Below, piece by piece: positions 6,590 through 12,411 of a stretch of DNA of 12,459 bases. Source of the stretch: Actinospica sp035712985. GTDB lineage: Bacteria; Actinomycetota; Actinomycetes; Streptomycetales; Catenulisporaceae. The stretch's first letter is position 1. Every line of letters starts with the position of its first letter. The notes under the pieces are model-generated. The model did not search any database. It saw only the letters and a list, made by a program, of their open reading frames with translations, and was not told where the DNA came from. A program made the translations under genes and the position numbers. The stretch covers positions 1-12,459 of the forward strand of contig DASTAE010000219.1 of NCBI GenBank assembly GCA_035712985.1, written 5' to 3'.

Positions 6590-6603
6590 CTACACTAGCG
6601 TAG
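6590..6603. promoter_or_regulatory. Second BlaI-like dyad, overlapping a rightward -10
   Basis: CTACACTAGCGTAG is a palindrome apart from one mismatched pair, with CTAC/GTAG ends like the site at 6479-6494. TACTACA, the half site known for BlaI of several bacteria, covers 6588-6594. It contains TACACT (6591-6596), a good -10 for rightward transcription into 6639-6854, although no convincing -35 is seen. BlaI may thus control both divergent units. Confidence 0.5.
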
Positions 6604-6638
6604 AACCATGACGGAGTCGGAGCAGACGGGACCGTGAC

Positions 6639-6854
6639 GTGACCGAACGAACCAGCGGGTCCCGGGCTCGACCTCGGACCCGGGCCCGGGACCCGCGTCC
6701 GGCAACGCAGCGGCAGAACGCGCCCTCGTCGCAGAACCCCCTCATAGCCGCCGGCCAGATTCTGCTCGGCGTCGCCCTGTCCTGCCTCGGCGGCGCGATC
6801 CTCCTCGGGCTGCTGGGCGGCCTCGTGCTCGGGATCCTCTACCTCAGCAGGTAA
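6639..6854 (+). CDS. Small predicted membrane protein, 71 aa
   Basis: I do not recognise this protein. Residues 1-33 are polar and basic (many Arg, Thr, Pro). Residues 34-69 form a long hydrophobic stretch, NPLIAAGQILLGVALSC then GGAILLGLLGGLVLGILYL, rich in Gly zippers and able to form a helical hairpin or one long span. Start GTG 6639 has only a weak ACGGGA upstream. A nine-codon ORF (ATG 6608, MTESEQTGP, TGA 6635-6637) ends two bases before it. It is divergent from the PAP2-blaI operon and shares a BlaI-like dyad. A 24-bp piece of its coding sequence is repeated directly after its stop. It may be a cell-envelope protein of the same regulon, but this is inference. Confidence 0.55.
   Translation: MTERTSGSRARPRTRARDPRPATQRQNAPSSQNPLIAAGQILLGVALSCLGGAILLGLLGGLVLGILYLSR
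6748..6771. repeat. 24-bp direct repeat, copy 1
   Basis: These 24 bases (starting CCGCCGGCCAGATTCTGC) recur exactly at 6855-6878. This copy lies inside the small membrane protein gene and encodes AAGQILLG at the start of the hydrophobic stretch. The offset is 107 bp, not a multiple of three. Confidence 0.92.
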
Positions 6855-6878
6855 CCGCCGGCCAGATTCTGCTCGGCG
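6855..6878. repeat. 24-bp direct repeat, copy 2 (after stop codon)
   Basis: This copy is identical to 6748-6771 and starts on the base after the TAA of the small membrane protein gene. It fills most of the 41-bp gap before the convergent nucleotidyltransferase gene. Confidence 0.92.
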
Positions 6879-6895
6879 AACGGCGAGGTGCGGCG

Positions 6896-7651
6896 TCACG
6901 GGCGCCGGAGCGCGGCAAGTTCCTTGGCGGCGGTCTCCAGGTCCTTGGCCGTGTCGATCGCGCGCCAGTAGACGCCCTCCGGGATCAGGTACCCGGCCAG
7001 CTTGCGGTCGTGCGCGAGCGCGGGGAAGGTCGTGCGCTCGTGGTCGCCGAGATCGGGTAGCAGCGGGGTGAATTCGGGGGCGAAGACGTACACGCCCGCG
7101 TTGACCGGCCACGGAGTGAGCGGCGACTCGACGAAGTCGGCGATCAGGCCGCCGCCCTCGACCGGCGCGCTCTCATCGAGCTCGATGACGCCCCACGGGA
7201 TGCGCGGCCGCGCGAGGGCGAGCGTGCCGAGGACGCCGGCGCCCGCGTGCACCGCGGCCATCTCGCGCAGCGGGAAGCGGGTCCAGATGTCGGCGTTCAG
7301 CGCGTACCAGTGCTCGTCGGGGCGCGGCAGCCCGCGGGCGGCGAACTTCAGGCCGCCGCCGCGGCCGAGTTCGGTCTTCTCGACGGCCGTGGTCACCCGG
7401 ACCGGCAGTTCGGTGTCCGCGATCCACTGCTCCAGCACTTCGGCGAGATGCCCGCAGGAGAGCACCACGTCGGTCACGCCCTCCTCGGCCAGCCAGTCCA
7501 GCTGGTGCTCGAGGATGGTGCGCCCGGTGCCGGGGATCTCGATGAGCGTCTTCGGGCGCGTGTCGGTGTACGGGCGCAGGCGCGAGCCCTTGCCGCCGGC
7601 CAGCACGATCGCCTGGGTGACGGGGCCCGACTGCGTACTCTGGTTCGCCAT
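6896..7651 (-). CDS. Sugar-phosphate nucleotidyltransferase
   Basis: This 251-aa protein is a short, single-domain NTP_transferase that joins an NTP to a sugar 1-phosphate. The signature GGKGSRLRPYTDTRPK (19-34) gives the nucleotide-binding loop and catalytic Lys34. The metal-binding Asp121 is in YALNADIW, and LGRGGGLKFA (95-104) is the sugar-side loop usually written LGTAG. PWPVNAGVYVF and the end lacking a left-handed helix domain fit stand-alone GlmU/RmlA/ManC-like cores such as MurNAc-1-P or heptose/mannose-1-P transferases. The exact sugar cannot be read. Start ATG 7651 has no properly spaced ribosome site; TATCCT lies six bases upstream, which suggests a leaderless mRNA. GTG 7621, just before the first strand, is the alternative start. 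Confidence 0.92.
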   Translation of the reverse strand: MANQSTQSGPVTQAIVLAGGKGSRLRPYTDTRPKTLIEIPGTGRTILEHQLDWLAEEGVTDVVLSCGHLAEVLEQWIADTELPVRVTTAVEKTELGRGGGLKFAARGLPRPDEHWYALNADIWTRFPLREMAAVHAGAGVLGTLALARPRIPWGVIELDESAPVEGGGLIADFVESPLTPWPVNAGVYVFAPEFTPLLPDLGDHERTTFPALAHDRKLAGYLIPEGVYWRAIDTAKDLETAAKELAALRRP

Positions 7652-7657
7652 CTCCGC

Positions 7658-7663
7658 AGGATA
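7658..7663 (-). promoter_or_regulatory. -10 for a predicted leaderless nucleotidyltransferase mRNA
   Basis: Read leftward, TATCCT (TAnnnT) is followed by six bases and then ATG 7651. This spacing puts the transcription start on or next to the start codon. No good -35 was found. It lies in the 20-bp gap after the MoaD-like gene. Confidence 0.45.
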
Positions 7664-7671
7664 GCGCCCCC

Positions 7672-8013
7672 CTAGCCGCCGCTGACCGCGGCGATGATGT
7701 GCACGGTCGCGCCGGGGACGATGACCGTGCCGACCCCGGCCAGCTCGCGGATGTCCGTGCCGTCCACGTAGATGTTGACGTGCCCGCGGACCCGGCCGCG
7801 CTCGTCCCTGATCCGCCGCTCCAGCGCGGGGACCTCGCGCCGGAGCTGGTCGAGCACGGCGGTCAGCGCGGAGCGCGGCCCCTCGATCGTGCCCTGCGCC
7901 AGCGGCACCATGATGTGCGAGCGGCCGCCCGCGAAGGCGGCGAGGGCGCTCGGCACCACGACCGTGGCCGCGGCGAAGTCGGCGCCGGTTCCGGTCTGCT
8001 CCTGCTGCGTCAC
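7672..8013 (-). CDS. MoaD/ThiS-family ubiquitin-like protein
   Basis: This 113-aa protein has a beta-grasp layout: VVVPSALAAFAGGRSHIMV, then a helix (SALTAVLDQLRREVPALERRI), HVNIYVDGTDIRELAG, and VPGATVHIIAAVSGG ending in the exposed Gly-Gly used by MoaD and ThiS for adenylation and sulfur loading. It could serve as a sulfur carrier, but no partner E1-like enzyme or moaE/thiG is nearby. Start GTG 8013 is preceded by GAGGAGGGC, which overlaps the end of the BNR-repeat gene 14 bases upstream, so the two form an operon. The pairing with a BNR-repeat protein recurs, as far as I recall, in actinobacteria. The start is firm because it gives family length. Confidence 0.9.
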   Translation of the reverse strand: MTQQEQTGTGADFAAATVVVPSALAAFAGGRSHIMVPLAQGTIEGPRSALTAVLDQLRREVPALERRIRDERGRVRGHVNIYVDGTDIRELAGVGTVIVPGATVHIIAAVSGG

Positions 8014-8027
8014 GCCCTCAGCCCTCC

Positions 8028-9113
8028 TCAGTCGATGACCGTCGCGCGGACCGACAGGACGTCGGGCAGGCCGGTGGCCACCGTGGTCCAGCGGTCCTCG
8101 GCGCAGGCGTAGAGCTCGCCGGAGCGGGTGCCGAAGTAGGCCCCGGCCGGATCGCCGTCGTCGGTGCACAGCGCGTCGCGCAGCACCAGGCCGTAGAACT
8201 CCTCGGCGGGCAGGCCCTCGCTGACGCTCTGCCAGGCCTCGCCGCCGTCGTCCGTCCGGTAGACCCGGCGGCGGAACTCGGGGGCGAAGCGGTACATGTC
8301 GCTGGTCAGCGGGAAGAGGTACGCGCTGCCCGGCTTGCGCTTGTCCGCCGCGACGGTGAAGCCGAACTCGCCGGGCAGGCCCTTCGCCGCCTCGGTCCAG
8401 GTCTCGCCCCAGTCCTGGGTGCGGTAGACGCCGTTGTGGTTCTGCAGGTAGAGCTTGTCCGGATCGCCCGCGTCGGGCGCGACCTTGTGCACGCACTGGC
8501 CGAACTCGGGATACTGCTCCCCCTCCGGCAGGAAGGTGCACTTGATCCCGGAGTTCGCCGCGTTCCAGCTGCGGCCGCCGTCCACGGTCCGGTAGACGCC
8601 GCCGGTGGACATGGCCACCAGCATCCGGTCCGGCTGCCCCGGATACGGCACGATCGTGTGCAGCGCCTGGCCGCCGTAGCCGGGCGCCCACTCCGGGCGG
8701 TGCGGGTGGTCCCACAGCGCCTCGTTGAACTCGAAGCTCTTGCCGCCGTCCTCCGAGCGGAACAGCGCGGTCGGCTCGACGCCCGCGTAGACCACTCCCG
8801 GCTGGTCCTCCGGCCCCGGCTGGATCTGCCAGACCCGGGCGAGGGCGGTCCCGGTGCGCTCAGGGAAGGACACCGGCGCGTGGTCCGGCTCCTGCCAGCT
8901 GCGGCCGAGATCGTCCGAGTGCAGGACGGTCGGCCCCCAATGCTCGCTCGTCGCCCCGGCGAAAAGGCGCGGCGTACTGCTCCGCGTGTCGATGCCCACG
9001 GCGTAGATCGCCTGCATCGGCAGCTGGAGCGACTCGGTCTCCCAACTCCCGGCGCGCTTGCGGGCCAGGAAGAGGCCCTTGCGCGTACCGGCCAATAGCA
9101 GTGTTTCGGCCAT
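8028..9113 (-). CDS. BNR-repeat beta-propeller protein (sialidase/VPS10-like)
   Basis: This 361-aa protein is built from BNR/Asp-box repeats, S/T-x-D-x-G-x-[TS]-W: SDDLGRSW (66-73), SEDGGKSF (120-127), TVDGGRSW (176-183), TQDWGETW (232-239) and TDDGGEAW (287-294). They are spaced 54-56 residues apart, as in a six- or seven-bladed propeller. It has no signal peptide, so it is probably cytoplasmic and not a secreted sialidase. The catalytic arginine triad of sialidases is not evident, so annotations as exo-sialidase are doubtful. The start is taken as ATG 9113: the family begins about there (LLLAGTRKGLFLA), and TAGAGT sits seven bases upstream. ATG 9143 in the same frame has an AGGAAA before it and is the alternative. 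It is followed by the MoaD-like gene in one operon. Confidence 0.93.
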   Translation of the reverse strand: MAETLLLAGTRKGLFLARKRAGSWETESLQLPMQAIYAVGIDTRSSTPRLFAGATSEHWGPTVLHSDDLGRSWQEPDHAPVSFPERTGTALARVWQIQPGPEDQPGVVYAGVEPTALFRSEDGGKSFEFNEALWDHPHRPEWAPGYGGQALHTIVPYPGQPDRMLVAMSTGGVYRTVDGGRSWNAANSGIKCTFLPEGEQYPEFGQCVHKVAPDAGDPDKLYLQNHNGVYRTQDWGETWTEAAKGLPGEFGFTVAADKRKPGSAYLFPLTSDMYRFAPEFRRRVYRTDDGGEAWQSVSEGLPAEEFYGLVLRDALCTDDGDPAGAYFGTRSGELYACAEDRWTTVATGLPDVLSVRATVID

Positions 9114-9120
9114 GAACCAG

Positions 9121-9126
9121 ACTCTA
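9121..9126 (-). promoter_or_regulatory. -10 for a predicted leaderless BNR-protein mRNA
   Basis: Read leftward, TAGAGT (TAnnnT) is followed by seven bases and then ATG 9113, with no Shine-Dalgarno in between. This supports ATG 9113 over ATG 9143. The same hexamer precedes the MFS gene at 10096. Confidence 0.5.
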
Positions 9127-9186
9127 GACCCGGGGTCGGACATTTTCCTGGGATACGGCGTTCACCCGCCGCTTCGGTACGGCGGC

Positions 9187-9192
9187 TAGGCT
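9187..9192 (+). promoter_or_regulatory. -10 for a predicted leaderless phosphodiesterase mRNA
   Basis: TAGGCT is a favoured actinobacterial -10. Six bases separate it from GTG 9199, so transcription would start at the start codon. No Shine-Dalgarno is present. TTCACC at 9161-9166 is the only -35-like match, but the 20-bp spacer is long. Confidence 0.55.
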
Positions 9193-9198
9193 GCGCGC

Positions 9199-10065
9199 GT
9201 GAATGACGCACGCGCGCGACGCGTACTGGTGGTCGGGATCGACGGCGTGCGCCTCGATCTGCTCGAGGGCCTGCGGACCCCGCGCCTCGACACGGTCCGG
9301 GACGCGGGCTTCCTGGCTCCGGTGCTGGTGGACGAGCAGACGCCGACCATGTCCGGACCCTGCTGGGCGACGATCGTGACCGGCGTGCACGTGGCCAAGC
9401 ACGGCATCTGGAACAACGACCTCGCCGGCCACCGGCTCGGCGTCTTCCCCGACTTCGCCACCCGGCTCGCGCGCGTCCTCGGCCGCAGGACCTTCGTCGC
9501 GGCCGGCTGGGACCCGCTGGTGCTGGCGCGCGACGGCGGCCCGCTGTTCACCGCGCCGACCCGGCTGCACTACGTCGCCCCGCAGGCGCACACGGCCGAG
9601 GCCTGGGAGGTGGTGGACGAGGAGATCACCGTGGACGCGGAGGTCGTGCTGCGCCGCGACCCGATCGACGCCTCGTTCGTCTACCTCGGCGCCGCCGACG
9701 AGACCGCGCACCTGCACGGCTGCGGGCAGCGCTACCTGGACTCGATCGAGAACGCCGACGCGCGGCTCGGACGGCTGCTCGACGCGGTGCGCGGCCGGGC
9801 CGAATACGAGCGCGAAGACTGGACCGTCATCGTCGTCACCGACCACGGCCACGTGCAGGAGGGCGGCCACGGCGGACGCTCCACGCTCGAGCGCACGGCC
9901 TGGATCGCGGCCTGCGGCCCCGACATCGCGCCCGGCGTCGCCCCGGAGCGCGAACTGCGGCACACGGACGTCGCCGCGCACGCGTTCGCGGCCCTCGGCA
10001 TCGAGCCGGACCGGCACTGGACGCTCGACGGCCGGCCGTTCCGCACGGTCAAGGACGCGGAGTAA
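9199..10065 (+). CDS. Type I phosphodiesterase/nucleotide pyrophosphatase-like enzyme
   Basis: This 288-aa protein belongs to the alkaline-phosphatase superfamily of NPP-type enzymes. Metal ligands and nucleophile line up: Asp15 in VVGIDGVR; the nucleophile in TPTMSGPCWATIVTG, where Ser52 replaces the Thr of classic NPPs; Asp167 and His171 in GAADETAHLHG; Asp215 and His216 in VVTDHGH; and His224 in GGHGG. NPPs hydrolyse phosphodiester or pyrophosphate bonds of nucleotides or lipid head groups; the substrate here is unknown. There is no signal peptide, so it is likely intracellular. Start GTG 9199 is supported by the TAGGCT six bases upstream. It is divergent from the BNR gene (85-bp gap), and 42 bp precede the MFS gene, which has its own -10. 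Confidence 0.93.
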   Translation: MNDARARRVLVVGIDGVRLDLLEGLRTPRLDTVRDAGFLAPVLVDEQTPTMSGPCWATIVTGVHVAKHGIWNNDLAGHRLGVFPDFATRLARVLGRRTFVAAGWDPLVLARDGGPLFTAPTRLHYVAPQAHTAEAWEVVDEEITVDAEVVLRRDPIDASFVYLGAADETAHLHGCGQRYLDSIENADARLGRLLDAVRGRAEYEREDWTVIVVTDHGHVQEGGHGGRSTLERTAWIAACGPDIAPGVAPERELRHTDVAAHAFAALGIEPDRHWTLDGRPFRTVKDAE

Positions 10066-10095
10066 GCGCTGGGAGCGTTCACAGCTCATTTCCTC

Positions 10096-10101
10096 TAGAG
10101 T
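10096..10101 (+). promoter_or_regulatory. -10 for a predicted leaderless MFS mRNA
   Basis: TAGAGT is followed by six bases and GTG 10108, with no ribosome site in between. It lies in the 42-bp gap after the phosphodiesterase gene. TTCACA at 10078-10083 resembles a -35 but is only 12 bases away, so the -35 is unresolved. Confidence 0.5.
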
Positions 10102-10107
10102 GCTCGG

Positions 10108-11307
10108 GTGGATCGATCGACCGAGACCCCGGATCTGTTCGGCAGGACCGCGACGATCGCGGCCTGCGCGGGCTTCGTACTGCTCGGCGCGATCTCGGCG
10201 TACTTCGGTCCGTCGATCCCGGCCTTCCGCGCGCGCTTCGGCCTGTCCCCCTCGGCGGCCGGCCTCGCCCTGAGCATGTACTTCGGCGGCGCCTGCGCGG
10301 GGGTGGTCGTCGGCGGGACGCTGCATCGGCGGCTGCGCAACGGACGCCTGCTGCTCCTCTCCTTCCTGCTGATGGGCGCGGGTTCGCTCGGTTTCGCACT
10401 CGCCTCGACGTGGCCCCTGGCGCTGTCCGCGAGCCTGCTGCTCGGATTCGGCGCGGGCGGCATGGACTACGGGCTGAACCAGATGTTCTCGGTCGGCTTC
10501 GGCCGCCGCAGTCCGGCGATGCTGAGCATCCTGAACGCGCACTACGGCGTCGGCGCGGTGCTCGGTCCGCTGCTGATCAGCCTGCTCGGCGGGCACAACT
10601 ACCCGTACGCGTTCGCGGGGACATCGGTACTGCTCGTACTCGTCGCGTTCGTGCTGCGCAGGGTCGGTGACGGCGCATCAGCGCACGAGGCCTCCGCCGA
10701 ACGCGGCCCCGAGGGCACAGGCGCGGCGCGCATCGTCGTCCCGATCATCGTCGCCTTCCTCGCGCTCTACGCGCTCCAGGTGGCCGTCGAGACCGGGGTC
10801 GGCGCGTGGGAGCCGACGTACCTTCAGCTCTTCGGCCGGGGCGCGGACTACGCGGCGAACGCGACCTCCGTGTACTGGCTGATGCTGACCGTCGGCCGCT
10901 TCCTGGTGGCGCCGCTGACGCTGCGGTGGAGCGAGCCGACGATCGTCTGTGTGAGTTGCATCGGAACCACGGCCTGCCTGGCGCTGGCCGCGATCCCCGC
11001 GCTCGCGCCCTACGCGTTGGCCGGAGTCGGGCTCTTCAACGCGCCGGTCTTCCCGGCGGGACTACCCTGGCTCAACCGGGCGGTGCCGGGGGTGCGCTGG
11101 GCCGCGACGGGGGCCATCCTCGCCGCGAATCTCGGCGGCGTGGCGGCGGGACCGCTGCTGGGCCTGGCGATCGAGGTCTTCGGCGGCGGCTCGATCGCCT
11201 GGGCGCTGACGATCACGTCAGGAGTCTGCGTCGCGCTGGCGCTCCGGCTGCGCTTCGCCACGGCGCGGGACCGGGCGCCCGCGAGCATTCCGGTCACCGC
11301 CGCTTAA
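10108..11307 (+). CDS. MFS transporter, FucP/FHS-like
   Basis: This 399-aa membrane protein has about 12 hydrophobic helices in two halves, split by a charged loop near residues 190-210 (ASAHEASAERGPEGTG). Helix 2-3 contains GGACAGVVVGGTLHRRLRNGR, the MFS loop with its basic turn. The second half begins with ALQVAVETGVGAWEPTYL, resembling the EVGIGSWLPTYL segment of sugar/proton symporters such as FucP and its relatives. It probably imports or exports a small solute, perhaps a sugar; the substrate is not readable. Start GTG 10108 is preceded by TAGAGT and not by a ribosome site. Regulation and partners are not evident; it is not clearly in an operon with the phosphodiesterase. Confidence 0.9.
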   Translation: MDRSTETPDLFGRTATIAACAGFVLLGAISAYFGPSIPAFRARFGLSPSAAGLALSMYFGGACAGVVVGGTLHRRLRNGRLLLLSFLLMGAGSLGFALASTWPLALSASLLLGFGAGGMDYGLNQMFSVGFGRRSPAMLSILNAHYGVGAVLGPLLISLLGGHNYPYAFAGTSVLLVLVAFVLRRVGDGASAHEASAERGPEGTGAARIVVPIIVAFLALYALQVAVETGVGAWEPTYLQLFGRGADYAANATSVYWLMLTVGRFLVAPLTLRWSEPTIVCVSCIGTTACLALAAIPALAPYALAGVGLFNAPVFPAGLPWLNRAVPGVRWAATGAILAANLGGVAAGPLLGLAIEVFGGGSIAWALTITSGVCVALALRLRFATARDRAPASIPVTAA

Positions 11308-11362
11308 CCGAACCCATACGCTCCCGTACGGCGCGCCTGCGACACAAAGCGACGCCGACGGG

Positions 11363-11368
11363 CATACT
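11363..11368 (+). promoter_or_regulatory. -10-like hexamer before the hydrolase, possibly leaderless
   Basis: CATACT is one base from TAnnnT (TATACT) and is followed by seven bases and ATG 11376. It is weaker than the other hexamers of this kind because the first T is missing. No ribosome site is seen before ATG 11376. Confidence 0.35.
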
Positions 11369-11375
11369 CGCCGTC

Positions 11376-12155
11376 ATGGAGCTCATGGTGCAGACGGGCG
11401 GTGGCGAGGTCTGGGTCCGGGACAGCGGCGGCGAGGGCGTGCCGGTCGTCCTGCTGCATCCCGGCTGGGGCGACTCAGGGATCTGGGACGAGATAGCCCG
11501 CCGGCTCGAGGACGAGGTGCGGGTCGTGCGCTACGACTCGCTCGGCTACGGCGAGTCCTCGGCCCCGACCCGGCGCTACACGGCGCTCGACGAGCTGCGG
11601 GCGGTGCTCGACCGGCTCGACGTGCGGCGCGCCGTGCTCACCGGGCACAGCGGCGGCGCCGGGACCGCGCTCAGCCTCGCGGTCGCGGAGCCGGAGCGGG
11701 TCGCGGAGCTGCTGCTGCTCGCCCCCGGCGTGTCCGGCTATCCGTGGCCGGCCGACGATCCGTTCATGACCGACATCTCGGCGGCCGCGCAGGCGCGGGA
11801 CGTGGAAGGCGCGGTCGAGATAGGGCTGCGCACCTGGGCGCGGGCCGGGGCCGGCGAGGCGGTCGAGACGCAGATCCGCAGCGCCGTGGCCGGAATGGAG
11901 CGGCAGGCCCCGTACCTCGACGAGGATCCCCCGGTCTTCGAGCGGCTCGGCGAGGTCGAGACGCCGGTCACGCTGTTCGTCGGAGACCTCGAATACCCGA
12001 TGGTCGCCGACTGCTGCCGGGCGATCGCCGAGCGGCTGCCCTCCTGCCGGGTGCTCACGATCCCGGGCTCGGACCACATGGTCCCGCTGCGCGCGCCGGG
12101 CGCCGTCGCCGAGCTCGCGCTGATGGCGGTCAACGCGGCCGAGACCCCCGCCTAG
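11376..12155 (+). CDS. Alpha/beta-fold hydrolase
   Basis: This 259-aa protein has a canonical alpha/beta hydrolase core. The oxyanion region is LLHPGWGDSGIW (26-37). The nucleophile elbow is GHSGG (Ser92), the acid is probably Asp204 in FVGDLEYP, and the base is His234 in GSDHMVPL. Length and layout fit single-domain esterases or lactonases, without a lid insert large enough to suggest a specific substrate. Start ATG 11376 fits the family start; ATG 11385 is an alternative. The last base of the TAG (12155) begins a long inverted repeat, so transcripts of this gene could end in a stem-loop. It is 68 bp from the MFS gene and may have its own promoter. Confidence 0.9.
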   Translation: MELMVQTGGGEVWVRDSGGEGVPVVLLHPGWGDSGIWDEIARRLEDEVRVVRYDSLGYGESSAPTRRYTALDELRAVLDRLDVRRAVLTGHSGGAGTALSLAVAEPERVAELLLLAPGVSGYPWPADDPFMTDISAAAQARDVEGAVEIGLRTWARAGAGEAVETQIRSAVAGMERQAPYLDEDPPVFERLGEVETPVTLFVGDLEYPMVADCCRAIAERLPSCRVLTIPGSDHMVPLRAPGAVAELALMAVNAAETPA

Positions 12156-12317
12156 GCCGCGTCTTCGAAGTATCGCCGGGGCCGCGACGTCTGCCACGCA
12201 CGCTCGCGACGTTGCAGGAGCGGTTGCAGACGACCGAGTATGCGCCCGCCCCTGCGCCTTGCGAGCGCACGCGTCAGACGCCGCGGCCTGATCCGACGCC
12301 ACTTCGAAGACACGGCC
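12155..12317. repeat. Long imperfect inverted repeat (arms about 75 nt)
   Basis: Arm A (12155-12228) pairs with the reverse complement of arm B (12241-12317), leaving a 12-nt loop at 12229-12240. By hand alignment about 58 of 73 aligned positions match, with indels of 4 and 1. The ends are best: 12155-12171 and 12301-12317 match 16 of 17 (TCTTCGAAGT core). A middle block, GGCCGCGACGTCTG, matches 13 of 14. The repeat starts at the hydrolase stop codon. It could be a terminator, a fold-back or miniature inverted-repeat element, or a structured RNA. Base composition is like the surroundings. Confidence 0.75.
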
Positions 12318-12332
12318 CAGTCCCGGCGATAA

Positions 12333-12346
12333 GCATTTATATAAGC
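12333..12346. other. AT-rich patch with TTATATAA palindrome
   Basis: CATTTATATAAGC is the only AT-run in the neighbourhood and contains the perfect palindrome TTATATAA. It lies about 70 bases before the last gene start, between the long inverted repeat and the TTTCCGG dyad. It may be a protein-binding or promoter-flanking site; nothing more can be said. Confidence 0.4.
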
Positions 12347-12371
12347 CGTCCGAGGGACCTGACGCCCCGTC

Positions 12372-12389
12372 TTTCCGGAACACCGGAAA
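12372..12389. promoter_or_regulatory. Dyad upstream of the final gene, possible operator
   Basis: TTTCCGGAACACCGGAAA has perfect 7-bp arms (TTTCCGG/CCGGAAA) around four bases. It ends 22 bases before ATG 12412, where an operator or the end of a short leader hairpin would lie. No regulator for it is visible. Confidence 0.5.
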
Positions 12390-12411
12390 TCCGATGGCAT
12401 GATCCGTTGGC

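Noticed and set aside
6531..6611. 26-codon rightward ORF (GTG 6531) ending over ATG 6608
   Set aside because: It has no ribosome site and lies across the PAP2-blaI promoter and the second BlaI-like dyad, so translation is unlikely.
8028..9113. Annotation of the BNR protein as a secreted sialidase
   Set aside because: Asp boxes alone do not define a sialidase. There is no signal peptide and no visible arginine triad.
9124..10596. 490-aa leftward open frame over the phosphodiesterase and MFS genes
   Set aside because: Its product is a Gln/Arg/Ala-rich low-complexity shadow, and the rightward frames carry clear enzyme and transporter signatures.
11308..11375. Terminator between the MFS and hydrolase genes
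   Set aside because: Only a short CCGTACGG palindrome is present, with no GC-rich stem of useful length and no T run.
12152..12400. 82-aa leftward ORF across the long inverted repeat
   Set aside because: It is very Arg-rich, has no motif or ribosome site, and most of it is the inverted repeat. Its stop falls in the hydrolase CTAG by chance. The repeat is a better explanation.
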